A stretch of 64,000 nucleotides of DNA from Chitinispirillales bacterium (GTDB lineage Bacteria > Fibrobacterota > Chitinivibrionia > Chitinivibrionales > Chitinispirillaceae), in assembly GCA_031254105.1 (NCBI GenBank), contig JAIRVB010000040.1, positions 17,970 to 81,969 of the forward strand. The letters are read 5' to 3'. This document shows positions 54,480 through 63,880 of the stretch, piece by piece (positions within the stretch are counted from its first letter, which is position 1; each line of letters opens with the position of its first letter). Made by a program: the position numbers and the translations under genes. The notes beneath the pieces were generated by a model. The model made no database searches. It was given only the letters and a program-made list of their open reading frames with translations, and was not told the origin of the DNA.

Positions 54480-55862
54480 CTAAACCGCCTCATTCTCCGC
54501 AACCCCGCTCTCCTCCTGCGGCAGCGCATACTCATTAAGCTTATTTCTAAGCGTGCGTATAGAAATCCCAAGCATATCCGCAGCTTTAGTCCTGTTTTGA
54601 GCGCAAAATTCCAGTGTTTTCAAGATAAGCTGTTTTTCCGCGTCGGCAATTGTGATGCCTGCCTCAATACCGGTATCAGCCGCTTTTCCGCGCGCACCCC
54701 TGTTAGAGAAAGCGAATGAATCGGGCTCAATAAGCCCTGTACGGGTAAGCACTACAGCGCGTTCGATTGAGTGTTCAAGTTCTCTTATGTTACCAAGCCA
54801 AGTATGTGACAGGAGAAGTTTTTTAGCCCCATCCGACAACCCGTCCGCACTAAAACCATTCTCATCATTAAACTTTTTTATGAAATGTTCCGCAAGCTTC
54901 AAAATATCATCTTTTCTCTCACGCAAAGGAGGAAGATGCACGGGAAAACCATTCAGGCGGTAGTAAAGGTCTTCGCGAAAACGTCCATTTTCTATCTCCT
55001 CTTCAAGATTCCTGTTTGATGTCGCCACTATCCTCACATCAACTTCTATAGGATCATCTCCCCCGACCTTCTGAATCTCTTTCTCCTGAAGCGCGCGCAA
55101 AAGTTTCGCCTGAGCGGCTACAGGCATTTCGCTGATCTCATCCAAAAGTAAAGTACCGCCGTTCGCGGCTTCAAATTTTCCCGCCTTTGTTTTTATCGCG
55201 CCTGTAAAAGCGCCCTTTTCATGTCCGAAAAGCTCCGATTCAATTAGCCCTTCGGGAAGCGCGGCGCAGTTGATTTTTATAAACGGCCCCTGGCTCCTCT
55301 TACTCTGGTAATGGATTGACCTTGCGATAAGCTCCTTACCTGTACCTGATTCACCGGTGATAAGAACCGTAAGGCGGCTGTCCGCCACGCTTTTAATATC
55401 GCCGCGAATTTTTTCAAGTGTGGGGGAGTCGCCGATATAATCCCATTTTTTGACAAGCGCTTTTTTAAGCTTTTTATTTTCAGACAAAAGAGAGCGGTAC
55501 TCAAGGGTTCTCTCCACTGTGATTTCAAGCTCTTTAAGCAGAGAATCGCCTTTTTGCAGAAAATCATAAGCCCCTTTTTTCATTGCGTCAACAGCGGTTT
55601 CTATAGAGCCGAAAGCTGTAACAATTAAAAAAGGCACCTCCGCGTCTATCTGTTTTATCTTCTCAAGCAGCTCTACGCCGTTCATCGGTTTCATGCTGAA
55701 ATCTGAGATTACAAGATCAAACTGTTCCTGTTTGAAAAGATCAACCGCCTCAGGGCCGCTCTTAGCGGTTTTGACCTCATAACCGCCCCTGCGCATAGTC
55801 TCAGCGATAGCTTCCCGGATATGTTCCTGATCATCAACCACTAAGATATTTTTCTTTTCCAT
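54480..55862 (-). CDS. NtrC-family sigma-54-dependent response regulator
   Basis: 460 aa from the ATG at 55862. The REC domain has LVISDFSMKPMNG (phospho-Asp). The AAA+ domain has GESGTGKELIARSIH (Walker A), ELFGHEKGAFTGA (the GAFTGA loop that contacts sigma-54), GGTLLLDEISEM (Walker B) and REDLYYRLNGFPVHLPPLRER. A Fis-type HTH (RTKAADMLGISIRTLRNKLNEY) ends the protein. It is followed, in transcription order, by nothing on this strand. It is the only enhancer-binding protein in the window, so it is a candidate activator for the groESL promoter, without direct evidence. Confidence 0.95.
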   Translation of the reverse strand: MEKKNILVVDDQEHIREAIAETMRRGGYEVKTAKSGPEAVDLFKQEQFDLVISDFSMKPMNGVELLEKIKQIDAEVPFLIVTAFGSIETAVDAMKKGAYDFLQKGDSLLKELEITVERTLEYRSLLSENKKLKKALVKKWDYIGDSPTLEKIRGDIKSVADSRLTVLITGESGTGKELIARSIHYQSKRSQGPFIKINCAALPEGLIESELFGHEKGAFTGAIKTKAGKFEAANGGTLLLDEISEMPVAAQAKLLRALQEKEIQKVGGDDPIEVDVRIVATSNRNLEEEIENGRFREDLYYRLNGFPVHLPPLRERKDDILKLAEHFIKKFNDENGFSADGLSDGAKKLLLSHTWLGNIRELEHSIERAVVLTRTGLIEPDSFAFSNRGARGKAADTGIEAGITIADAEKQLILKTLEFCAQNRTKAADMLGISIRTLRNKLNEYALPQEESGVAENEAV

Positions 55863-55920
55863 AACTCCCCTTTTATAAAATTCAGAGCACAAAAAAACAA
55901 TTGTTTTGTCAAAAACGCGC

Positions 55921-57180
55921 TTACGCTACCGGCAGAAAGCAGCGGATCTGCGTTCCGTTTTCCAGCACGCTTTGTATGTCGATAAGTCCGCCGTGGGACT
56001 CTATTATTTTCTTTACTATAGCAAGACCAAGTCCGGTTCCATCTTCTTTTGTTGTAAAAAACGGGTCAAATATTTTGTCTAAATTTTCTTTACTTATCCC
56101 GCAGCCTGTGTCGCGGATAGAAAATGAAACGTACCTGCTCTCATGAACATCCCTTTCAAGATCGACACTTAGCGTACCGCCATTTTCCATCGCCTGCACC
56201 GAATTAAGACATAAATTTATAATCGCCTGATTGATCTTTTCGGGATCAACTAAAACATGAAGTTCTTCAAACCCTGTAAAATTCTTTTTTACAATAATCT
56301 GCCGCTCTAACCGCTCGATCTCTACCTGAGTAAAATCTACTATCTCCTCAAGCAGGCTGTAAAGAGGCACTCTTCGAAATTCAGAGGCCATAGGCCGTGT
56401 GTAAACAAGGAGATTAGAGACGATTTTGTTTAATTTTGAGAGCCCTTCCGTGATTCGGCCCAAAGTTTTGCGTCTTGGATCCTGGGGCTCCATGTCTCTT
56501 TCTAAAAGCCCGGCCCACACTCCCATGGCGCCTAACGGATTTCTGATCTCATGAGCTATGGTAGCGGACATCTCTCCCAGCGCAGCCATTGTTTTTGCCT
56601 GATGCATCTCTTTCTCAAGCGCCTTTACGCGAGACAAGTCGCTGAAAACCTCAACCGCGCCAAGACCGTTGCCGCCGCTGTCCCTTAATACAGCGGTATG
56701 AAACATGACAGGAACCGGCTGGTTATTTTTTGTCCAAAGAATCCTCTCATCCTGTCTTACCTCGCAGCCGCTTCTCAGCGTAGACAAGATAACGCTCTCG
56801 CCCTTCTTATCGGCAAAAACATCACTGTAACTGCGGCCAAGAACCGCTTCCGGCTCAAATCCGGTAATCTGTGCAGCCGCCGCGTTAAAATGTGTGATCA
56901 CTCCCGTAGTGTCAACTCCCACTACACCGTTATCCATAGCCTGCAGAATACTGTCAAGGTAGGTTTCAGCTTCCTCCTGTTTAGCAAGACTGCCCTTGAG
57001 CTCCAGATTCTTACGGTCAAGTTCAAGATTTACTTTTTTGAAATCTTCCTGCATCGCGCCGTATGCGCGTTCAAGTTTCTCACTTCTTATTTGAAAATCA
57101 ATAAAAGCCTTACGGAGGCTCTCAAAGACTTCCGCGGAAATATCAGACGATACATTGCTTCCTGCCTCAGCCTCGTTCAC
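55921..57180 (-). CDS. PAS-domain sensor histidine kinase (NtrB-like)
   Basis: 419 aa from a GTG at 57180. An N-terminal coiled coil precedes a PAS domain (about 75-190, AMDNGVVGVDTTGVITHFNAAA). The kinase has H-box MSATIAHEIRNPLGAMGVW, N-box QAIINLCLNSVQAM, and G-boxes RDTGCGIS and GTGLGLAIVKK. No membrane span is seen, so it senses a cytoplasmic signal. It precedes the NtrC-type regulator by 58 bases and is almost surely its partner. The GTGA start overlaps the stop of the FlgN-like gene. Confidence 0.93.
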   Translation of the reverse strand: MNEAEAGSNVSSDISAEVFESLRKAFIDFQIRSEKLERAYGAMQEDFKKVNLELDRKNLELKGSLAKQEEAETYLDSILQAMDNGVVGVDTTGVITHFNAAAAQITGFEPEAVLGRSYSDVFADKKGESVILSTLRSGCEVRQDERILWTKNNQPVPVMFHTAVLRDSGGNGLGAVEVFSDLSRVKALEKEMHQAKTMAALGEMSATIAHEIRNPLGAMGVWAGLLERDMEPQDPRRKTLGRITEGLSKLNKIVSNLLVYTRPMASEFRRVPLYSLLEEIVDFTQVEIERLERQIIVKKNFTGFEELHVLVDPEKINQAIINLCLNSVQAMENGGTLSVDLERDVHESRYVSFSIRDTGCGISKENLDKIFDPFFTTKEDGTGLGLAIVKKIIESHGGLIDIQSVLENGTQIRCFLPVA

Positions 57181-57575
57181 AACCCCTGCCCTTCACTACC
57201 TTTTTTGAACATTTTTTCAAGAAAACTTTTTAATTTTTCCTCTTCCGCAAGAAATTCCCTTATTACACCCTCCATCTGTGTGAGTATACCGTTCAGTACG
57301 GCGGCGTCCTCTTCCCCTGAAAGCTCGTCACGGTGCGCCTGCCAATACTCCACAAACTTTGCGCTTGCCGCGCGTTCCCGTTCAATTTTTTCAAGAAGAC
57401 GTTTCTTTTTTTCGATCCCGGCCATCAATGCCGCGGCGTCGCCGCGCGCAAGGATCAGACGGCTCAATGTGGAACGAACCGTGTCCCTTAGTTCTTTATA
57501 AAACGAAAGCTGCCGCTCAAAAGAATCGCACAACTCAGCAACTATCTGTTTATTATCCAACCCATCTTCAAACAC
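57177..57575 (-). CDS. FlgN-like coiled-coil protein
   Basis: 132 aa, almost entirely helical. FERQLSFYKELRDTVRSTLSRLILARGDAAALMAGIEKKKRLLEKIERER has the length and heptad pattern of FlgN-type flagellar export chaperones. Its coupling to a sensor kinase with an NtrC-type regulator recalls flagellar class III control units (FlrBC-like). No other flagellar gene is nearby, so the assignment is tentative; a generic coiled-coil accessory protein is equally possible. Confidence 0.5.
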   Translation of the reverse strand: MFEDGLDNKQIVAELCDSFERQLSFYKELRDTVRSTLSRLILARGDAAALMAGIEKKKRLLEKIERERAASAKFVEYWQAHRDELSGEEDAAVLNGILTQMEGVIREFLAEEEKLKSFLEKMFKKGSEGQGL

Positions 57576-57589
57576 TTTTATTTACCTTT

Positions 57590-57740
57590 TTTGGTAATGA
57601 TCATATTGATGCATGTCCAATCGGGCTTATCAATAATCGGGATGTATAGGCAAGCGCTTTGCGTATTCGCTCCTGCCCCACACAATCTTCCCTGTATAAA
57701 CGCTTGATATATTCTGCGGCCAAATTCAACTTGTTTGTTC
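57590..57740 (-). other. Possible helical-protein remnant
   Basis: One minus-strand frame reads NLAAEYIKRLYREDCVGQ then RKALAYTSRLLISPIGHASI and stops. It has no start codon and overlaps a second open frame. Its amphipathic composition suggests a decayed gene piece. Confidence 0.25.
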
Positions 57741-57746
57741 GACATT

Positions 57747-57774
57747 AGAGAGGGCGGCCGCAAGGGCTGCCTCT
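57747..57774. repeat. GC-rich REP-like hairpin
   Basis: AGAGGGCGGCC-GCAA-GGGCTGCCTCT forms a stem related to the hairpins between groES and groEL. Confidence 0.65.
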
Positions 57775-57782
57775 ACGATTTA

Positions 57783-57820
57783 TCGTCCATCATTTATAAT
57801 TTAAAATTCATAATTCAAAA
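57783..57820. repeat. AATTTAAAATTCATAATTC word repeat
   Basis: Iterated AAAATTC/ATAATTC words just after the TPR gene stop, one of several word-iterated intergenic stretches in the window. Confidence 0.5.
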
Positions 57821-59704
57821 TTATTTCTTAACAGAACGGTACTCATGCTCCCATACCGTATCCTCAAGTTTCCACTTTGCCTGTTTTGACCAGTAATCGT
57901 CCGGATAGAGACGCATTAATTCTCTGTAAGTATCAACTGCTTCCCGGTACTGTTTCAGATTGCGCTGGATATTTGCGATCTGGAAAAGGCCCCACGGCGT
58001 TTCCTGAAATGAGGGGTACTTTCTTGTAACCCGTTTGTAATTCTCCAAAGCTTGCGCGAAATTCTTTTGCTGAAACCTCAAGTCAGCGATTTTATAGTAA
58101 CTGTCGGGTACGCGCACGTAAATGTTGTTTTGTTCGCCCACATCTATAGCAGCCGCAAAAAAAGTAAGCGCCCGGGTGATGTTGCCAAGTATTATGCTTG
58201 AGTTACCAAGCTTGTAGTTGAGAATCACCTGATCAAGGGGACTATTTGCAGCCATAGCAAGAGCTTGTGTGTATGCGTCAACGGCCCTTTTATGCTGCTC
58301 AAGATCAACGTAGCTGTCTCCCAGGCGCTCATAGGCCTTACCTGCCCAAACGTGGCTTCTGTAATTCTGTATAAATTGACGGAAGAGCCTCTCGGATACC
58401 GGATAATCTCCCCGCTCCTGAAAACAGCACGCTTTGAAGAAAAATGCCTGAGGGGTGAACCTATGGTTCGGGAAACGATCCAGAAAAAGCTGGAACTGAT
58501 TCTGTGCGTCCTGAAAAAGACGCAGCTTGTAGTAGCAGATTCCGGTATTATAGAGACAATGCGCCGCAATGGGGCCGTTTGGGTTATCAGCCAAAACTTT
58601 TTTAAATTCAAGAATAGCGTCGTCGAAACGACCGTCTTTAAAAAGGCGAATCCCGGCAAGAAGCTTCTGCCCGGCGTCAGTGAGTGTGTCAACTGTCATC
58701 ATTGAGAGCATGGAATCGATACGGATCTCTATCGGCGTATACTTTTCAGCCGGTACAGCCTGCTCATCGCTGTCACTATTATTTGCCGCTGCCTGAGCGG
58801 TTTTTGTTTCCGCGCTGTATCTATCAAGCAGCTCTCTTGCTTGCTTTCTGTCAAAATCACCGCCTTTTGAGGCAAGAGCAGTTCTGAGATGCTTCACCGC
58901 CTCTGTTTTATTACCCTCCCTACCTAAAATATCACCTAAATGAAAATGAGCGGCGGCGCCAAGGCTCGGATGGGTAACAGCTTTCAAAAAGTTAATCTTT
59001 GCCATTTTTAATTGTGAGTTTCTTTTGCGGACAAGTCCCGCGTAGTAGTAAGCTCCAGGATGGTTTTGTTGGATGGCGCGGACTTCGTTTACAGCTACTA
59101 TTGTTGAATCATATTTTTTCTGTCCGTAAAGAGAAACTACTTTTTCCATAGCGGCTTCAGCCTGAGGGTTTAATCTTATGGAAGCTGGAGCCGGCACTGC
59201 CGGAGCAGCAGATGCAGCCTCCTTAAGCGTATCATACGCTGCAGGCTTTTGAGCGCCGACACCCCTCATCCTGTTCATGAGTCCGCCAATAACCGTCTGC
59301 AAACTATCCCTCTCAGTAGGATCACAGACGCTCTGATAACTCTGCAGTTCCGCAATCGCCTTATCAAGCTGCCCGTCAGCCGCGTACGCATCGGCAAGCA
59401 TCTTCTGAGCCCTGCCCCAGCCGGGGTTGTAGCTTAGAGCTTTCTGCAAATTAAAGATAACAAGCTTATGGTTACCCTGCAAGGCGCGAATCTGAGCTAA
59501 ATGCATATAAGAGTTGTAGTGATCAGGATAAGCAGCTAAAACCTTCCTGAACTCCTCAATAGCCTGTTCATACTTTTTCTCATTTTTGTACTGCACAGCA
59601 AGCCTGTAATGGATATAATCTACACTCTCTTTCTCAGCATTAGCTATCCCGGTTAAAACAAACACCGCAAGCGTCACGGCGCACACAAAAAAAAGTTTCC
59701 TCAT
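57821..59704 (-). CDS. Exported tetratricopeptide-repeat protein
   Basis: 627 aa from the ATG at 59704, with a GGGGGTGAGG site upstream. Signal peptide MRKLFFVCAVTLAVFVLTGI ends at ANAEK. TPR units follow in two blocks. The first covers about residues 30-130 (YEQAIEEFRKVLAAYPDHYNSY). The second, about 360-600, is of the BamD/YbgF type (FDDAILEFKKVLADNPNG, FQDAQNQFQLFLDRFPNH, YREAVDTYRELMRLYPDD). A Ser/Ala-rich linker lies between. Probably a periplasmic scaffold. It begins 36 bases after the FapA-like gene on the same strand. Confidence 0.88.
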   Translation of the reverse strand: MRKLFFVCAVTLAVFVLTGIANAEKESVDYIHYRLAVQYKNEKKYEQAIEEFRKVLAAYPDHYNSYMHLAQIRALQGNHKLVIFNLQKALSYNPGWGRAQKMLADAYAADGQLDKAIAELQSYQSVCDPTERDSLQTVIGGLMNRMRGVGAQKPAAYDTLKEAASAAPAVPAPASIRLNPQAEAAMEKVVSLYGQKKYDSTIVAVNEVRAIQQNHPGAYYYAGLVRKRNSQLKMAKINFLKAVTHPSLGAAAHFHLGDILGREGNKTEAVKHLRTALASKGGDFDRKQARELLDRYSAETKTAQAAANNSDSDEQAVPAEKYTPIEIRIDSMLSMMTVDTLTDAGQKLLAGIRLFKDGRFDDAILEFKKVLADNPNGPIAAHCLYNTGICYYKLRLFQDAQNQFQLFLDRFPNHRFTPQAFFFKACCFQERGDYPVSERLFRQFIQNYRSHVWAGKAYERLGDSYVDLEQHKRAVDAYTQALAMAANSPLDQVILNYKLGNSSIILGNITRALTFFAAAIDVGEQNNIYVRVPDSYYKIADLRFQQKNFAQALENYKRVTRKYPSFQETPWGLFQIANIQRNLKQYREAVDTYRELMRLYPDDYWSKQAKWKLEDTVWEHEYRSVKK

Positions 59705-59739
59705 CCGCCTCACCCCCGCTTCTTTACTTAAGCATATTA

Positions 59740-61059
59740 TCATTTATTAACAGATTCTCCCGGCTTTACAGATACATTCGTTAACATATCCTTTACAAGA
59801 TGTTCCGTATAGCCCAAACGCATAAGTACGTTGGGATAAACCTCTTCGGCAACTATCATCGAATCCGATACAGTTTTTAAAAGCCCCTCTATCCCCTCAA
59901 GGCTCTTCTCAAATTCACGGCGTATATTTATAGATTCCAGTAAATTTTCAACAAACTGATTCATATCAGGAAGCTTATCTTCAGCTATCACACCGTTTTC
60001 ATCCATATTGTCGCGAACAAAACAGAAAAGCTCAGATACACACCCTTCGTTCATCATGTTTTGAGCATTGATGCAATCAACCAGATTCGCATGCTCTTTT
60101 TCATAATTGCACAGAGCGCCGACGTCAAGAATAGTGCGCACCCCCGCCTTACTGCCGACATGTTTAACATAGATCCCACTCGCAGCAGTAACACTTCCCC
60201 CAACAATGGATCTGGCCCTGACTACGCCTTTACAGTTAATTTTCGATTCAATTATATCCTCAGTGACAAATACATCCTGCGCCGCTGTCAGCTTGACCTT
60301 TTCAAGATACCTTACCTTTATGCTTTTGCCCGCAACAACCATCGCGTTACCGCCGCCGCGCACTCCGGTACGTAAAATCATATCCCCCCGGCACCTTATA
60401 ACCGCGTCTCCCACATCTCCCAGTATTTTCAAAGACCCGGCAACCTCAACTGAGAAACCGGCGAAGACCGAACCGGTAATAATAAGATCCCCCGGAAAGG
60501 AGATACTGCCTGTGCCTGCGTCAATATTACCATCAATTTTGCGGCTCTGGCGCACCTCAACCGTACCGTCCGAAAGCCGGGTGAAGGAGCCGGCGCGGGA
60601 AGCAAGCAGTAAGTTAGGATCTTTAGGGTCAACCGCGGTTCCCTGCCCGCTCAAAAGAGGAATATCTTTAACAGGAGGCAGCTTAAGAACATTTCCGAAT
60701 ACATCCATTCCGTCAATCCCGGGAACAGGAGGAATGCGTCTTACCAAATGAGCCCCAGCCGTTACATTTATAAAATCACTAAACCGGCCCGCTGACGATA
60801 GATCGACAAATATCTCAATCCTTGCGTCAGATCCCCGCCTGGCATGCGTACCGTGAGCAACTTCCACAAATTTGTCAAACACCGACTCCGCAACCATTTT
60901 ATGTATCAACGCGGTGTTTAACCCATGCACGATGCCGTAACGAACAAGCTCCGCAACAACAGAGACCGCGTTAAACTGACCGGCAGCGCTGGACAAGGAG
61001 ACTGCGGCTTTCATCTTGTCATCACTGAATTTAACGTTAATACCGTTTTGTTGATTCAT
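59740..61059 (-). CDS. FapA/DUF342 polymer-forming protein
   Basis: 439 aa from the ATG at 61059. The N-terminal part has ARIEIFVDLSS. The conserved DUF342 core has RIPPVPGIDGMDVFG, GTAVDPKDPNLLLASRAGSF, DGNIDAGTGSISFPGDLIITGSVFAGFSVEVAGSLKILGDV and a right-handed beta-helix of short repeats (GVVRARSIVGGSVTAASGIYV). A helical C-terminus follows. FapA proteins (flagellar assembly protein A) affect polar flagellation in some species, but most family members have no known role. The start lacks a ribosome binding site. Confidence 0.88.
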   Translation of the reverse strand: MNQQNGINVKFSDDKMKAAVSLSSAAGQFNAVSVVAELVRYGIVHGLNTALIHKMVAESVFDKFVEVAHGTHARRGSDARIEIFVDLSSAGRFSDFINVTAGAHLVRRIPPVPGIDGMDVFGNVLKLPPVKDIPLLSGQGTAVDPKDPNLLLASRAGSFTRLSDGTVEVRQSRKIDGNIDAGTGSISFPGDLIITGSVFAGFSVEVAGSLKILGDVGDAVIRCRGDMILRTGVRGGGNAMVVAGKSIKVRYLEKVKLTAAQDVFVTEDIIESKINCKGVVRARSIVGGSVTAASGIYVKHVGSKAGVRTILDVGALCNYEKEHANLVDCINAQNMMNEGCVSELFCFVRDNMDENGVIAEDKLPDMNQFVENLLESINIRREFEKSLEGIEGLLKTVSDSMIVAEEVYPNVLMRLGYTEHLVKDMLTNVSVKPGESVNK

Positions 61060-61069
61060 AAAAAACAAG

Positions 61070-61220
61070 TTTCCAGTTACCAGTTGTAAGTTTCCAGATT
61101 AAACAACTGTACTAGCTATTATTTCTACCCCGCCAAAAGAGAGAAACTTATAACTCAATTTATTTCTCATTTCCCCATTTCCATTCTCCATCTGTTTTCT
61201 GACAACTGGAAACTATAAAC
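61070..61220. repeat. AAGTTTCCAG/CCAGTTG palindromic repeat
   Basis: AAGTTTCCAGTTACCAGTTG at 61070 and the inverted words TCTGACAACTGGAAACT near 61197-61214 bracket about 110 AT-rich bases. This is the same family as at 34388-34450 and 62229-62262. Confidence 0.6.
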
Positions 61221-62216
61221 TTACTCATCCCCAAGATACTTACCTGTCAACAAATACCCCTGAACATAATCCTTAACCGATTCTTCAAGGGACATGCAGG
61301 TATGCTTACAGCCTGCCGCCCTGATTTTGCCGGTATCCGCCTGTGTAAAATACTGATACTTGCCCGCAAGTTCAGCAGGCATATCAACATAGTCAATATG
61401 GGCAGACTTTCCCAGCGCGCCAAACAACGCGGCCGCAAGACTGTTCCAGGTATTGGCTGTTCCGGTACCTACGTTATAAAGGCCGCCGGCTGAATGGTTC
61501 TCAAGAAAAAACAGTGTCATCTCAACCGCATCTTTTACATATACAAAATCTCTTTTCTGCTCCCCATCGCCATAGCCGGGATGCGATGACTTGAAAAGTG
61601 AAATTGTTCCCTCATCACGCGCCCGCGCAAAAACCTTGCTGACAACACTACGCATATCCCCTTTGTGTTCTTCATTAGGCCCGAATACGTTAAAGTATTT
61701 TAAACCTACAATATTTTTAAGCAGCCCGCGCTTATTCGCGTAAAGATCAAAAATGTGTTTTGAATAACCATACATATTTAAAGGACGCAAATCATGTATA
61801 CGTCTCTCATCATCAACATATCCATGCTCACCGCCGCCATAAGTAGCGGCGCTTGAGGCATAAATGAATCTTATATCTTTATTACGCTGCCGGCTCTCAA
61901 ACTCCCACCAGTCGGCAAGACGGCAGGTGTAACGGTAATTATTCTCAATCAGATAGTCGGCGTCCCTCTCAGTAGTAGAGGAGCAGGCTCCAAGATGAAT
62001 TATCGCGTCAACAGAAGAGGCGAACTGCCCCGCCTCAAGCCTGTCAATAAAATCTTCTTTGTCTAAATAATCATAAAACTTCAGCGCCGAGAGATTTTTC
62101 CACTTATCACCGCTATGAAGCCTGTCAACCACAAGAATATCATCAACTCCCCGCCTGTTTAACGCCCACACAACAGCGCTGCCTATAAACCCCGCGCCCC
62201 CAGTTACAATGATCAT
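61221..62216 (-). CDS. rfaD: ADP-L-glycero-D-manno-heptose-6-epimerase
   Basis: 331 aa. MIIVTGGAGFIGSAVVWALNRRG is the NADP site; VVDRLHSGDKWKNL, IHLGACSSTTERDADY, MYGYSKHIFDLY (YxxxK catalytic motif) and GLKYFNVFGPNE are family signatures. It makes the heptose donor of the LPS inner core. This is the clearest evidence in the window for an LPS outer membrane. Confidence 0.96.
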   Translation of the reverse strand: MIIVTGGAGFIGSAVVWALNRRGVDDILVVDRLHSGDKWKNLSALKFYDYLDKEDFIDRLEAGQFASSVDAIIHLGACSSTTERDADYLIENNYRYTCRLADWWEFESRQRNKDIRFIYASSAATYGGGEHGYVDDERRIHDLRPLNMYGYSKHIFDLYANKRGLLKNIVGLKYFNVFGPNEEHKGDMRSVVSKVFARARDEGTISLFKSSHPGYGDGEQKRDFVYVKDAVEMTLFFLENHSAGGLYNVGTGTANTWNSLAAALFGALGKSAHIDYVDMPAELAGKYQYFTQADTGKIRAAGCKHTCMSLEESVKDYVQGYLLTGKYLGDE

Positions 62217-62759
62217 TCAAGTATCCTTTTTAGTTTCCAGTTGCAAGTTTTCAGCTGTTAGTTATTATCCGCCCACTGTCTTTATAATATCATGACTTAC
62301 ATAAATATACAATGTTATTGCCATTGATTGCATACCATTTTGAAAAGTTTAATGGAAAATTTGTGGTATTGTGGAAATACTGAACAGATGACAAGCGTTG
62401 TAATATGGCTGGATAATCGACACAAAACAAACGGCAAAAAAAGATTTGCGCAAAACTATCGACACTGCCTTTTACGCTATTTTATTGACATTACCTCCAT
62501 TCCAGGAAGTAATTTCGCGTGCTGATCTTTTACGCTCTTATAAAGAGCGTTTGAGGATTAATTTATCCAAACTTCTTCATAGCTTCGAATGAAGAGAAAT
62601 ACAGTACTTTTTAAAAAAATGACGCGGAAAATTTTAGTTATATTATGACCGGAATTGCAAATGAAAATAAACTGGAAGAAACCATATTAGCAAATAATTA
62701 TCGCTTTGATAATGCCTTATCTATTTGTACCGGCACCCTATATATTTCAAAATTAAAAA
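62217..62759. other. Non-coding gap of about 540 bases
   Basis: Begins with the TTTCCAGTTGCAAG word repeat (62229-62262). The rest is AT-rich; short open frames lack ribosome binding sites. A start-like MTGIANENKLEETILANN at 62645 runs out within the tRNA gene and is probably not real. Confidence 0.4.
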
Positions 62760-62832
62760 TGGAGCTGACAGGGATCGAACCTGCGACATCCAGCTTGCAA
62801 AGCTAGCGCTCTCCCAATTGAGCTACAGCCCC
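62760..62832 (-). tRNA. tRNA-Ala (TGC)
   Basis: The acceptor stem GGGGCTG pairs with CAGCTCC. D arm, anticodon loop TTTGCAA (anticodon TGC) and T arm GGTTCGATCC are all in place. CCA is not encoded; the gene is followed by a short T-run on the minus strand. Confidence 0.95.
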
Positions 62833-62841
62833 GTTAGATTC

Positions 62842-62966
62842 AAATTACAATGTACAATGTATAATGTACAAATAAAGTTAAAACATAAAGCCAGGAAACA
62901 AAAAAACTGTCTATCACTTACCGTTATTGCTTTTATTTGTACATTATACATTGTAATTTGTACATT
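62842..62966. repeat. Palindromic TACAATG element between two tRNA genes
   Basis: Words ATTACAATGTACAATG and ATAATGTACAAATAAA at 62846-62878 are inverted at 62928-62960 (TTTATTTGTACATTATAC, then ATTGTAATTTGTAC). A related stretch lies at 13684-13745. Confidence 0.7.
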
Positions 62967-62977
62967 AATTATTTAAA

Positions 62978-63054
62978 TGGTGGGACTGAAAAGATTTGAA
63001 CTTTTGACCCCTGCCTTATCAGAGCAGTGCTCTAACCAACTGAGCTACAGTCCC
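62978..63054 (-). tRNA. tRNA-Ile (GAT)
   Basis: The acceptor GGGACTG pairs with CAGTCCC, D arm GCTCAGTTGGTTAGAGC, anticodon loop CTGATAA (anticodon GAT), T arm AAAAG-TTCAAAT-CTTTT. CCA is encoded. Ile-GAT next to Ala-TGC is the pair normally found in rRNA operon spacers, but no rRNA is adjacent here. Confidence 0.95.
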
Positions 63055-63117
63055 TCTTCAAATATCAACAGGTAAACCTGTTTGCTTATCCAAATAAGAC
63101 TGTATAATATACTGAAT

Positions 63118-63714
63118 TTACATCACAGAATCAAGGACTTTTTTAATATGTTTATTTTTCGGCGTCCGTTTTACAATGTCTGTCTTCTTTCTGACGGTGT
63201 GCTTTAAACTCATCACCGCCAAATTTATTTCAAAAGTCGTCTCTGTTTCCGAGATATCTAAAGCATCGCTTAAAATATCTGATATTATTTCTCCGCTTTT
63301 TTGGATAAGCGGTTTTTTTTCATCGGCAGCCGTTGCCTTAGCTAATTCTCCGACTGTTCTCGTCAATTCCCGGATTTTTGTAAATGTCTCAATAATCGCA
63401 AGCGTAGTCTGTACAGCTTGCGGACTTTTTAGTATTGTGGCAAGCATATACAAGCCTTTTTCCGTGAACGCCTTTGGTAAAACACGCGACATGTTGACAT
63501 TTGCGGTCGAAATTTTCGACCGCAAACTGCGTAACTCATTCTCTTTTAAGGAGATAATATATCCTTCAGGAAACCTGTCGGGGTTGTTTTTTACCGCCTC
63601 ATTTATACGTTTTGTCTCGACTCCGTACAATACGGCAATATCGCTGTCTAAAAGAACATTTGTCCCGCGAAGCCCAATTACCTTTGAATCAACATCAATA
63701 ATACGCATATCCAT
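63118..63714 (-). CDS. ORF6N-domain phage-type antirepressor-like protein
   Basis: 198 aa from the ATG at 63714, chosen for the GGAG 8 bases upstream. VIGLRGTNVLLDSDIAVLYGVETKRINEAVKNNPDRFPEGYIISL is the ORF6N DNA-binding domain, followed by the companion region MSRVLPKAFTEKGLYMLATIL. The C-terminal third is helical and Lys-rich. Such genes travel with phages and integrated elements. It lies between an intact tRNA-Ile and a truncated one. Confidence 0.9.
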   Translation of the reverse strand: MDMRIIDVDSKVIGLRGTNVLLDSDIAVLYGVETKRINEAVKNNPDRFPEGYIISLKENELRSLRSKISTANVNMSRVLPKAFTEKGLYMLATILKSPQAVQTTLAIIETFTKIRELTRTVGELAKATAADEKKPLIQKSGEIISDILSDALDISETETTFEINLAVMSLKHTVRKKTDIVKRTPKNKHIKKVLDSVM

Positions 63715-63805
63715 GGCGACCGCTCCATTACGCAGAGTTTCTCTATTCAAATATCTATTTACATACTCAGATGCGGATAACAATCAATATAAAATAGAAC
63801 ACAAA

Positions 63806-63838
63806 TAAAAAACGCCCTCTGTTTGAACAGAGAGCGCC
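63806..63838 (-). terminator. Rho-independent terminator, minus strand
   Basis: On the minus strand GCGCTCTCTGTT-CA-AACAGAGGGCG is followed by six T. It would end transcripts arriving from beyond the window end, through the truncated tRNA, before the ORF6N gene. Confidence 0.8.
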
Positions 63839-63880
63839 TATTTAATCCAATAATTAATAACAATGTAAATTTAGAATAAG

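Noticed and set aside
60206..60751. 181-aa plus-strand frame
   Set aside because: Antisense to the FapA-like gene; Ser/Pro-rich composition typical of a shadow frame.
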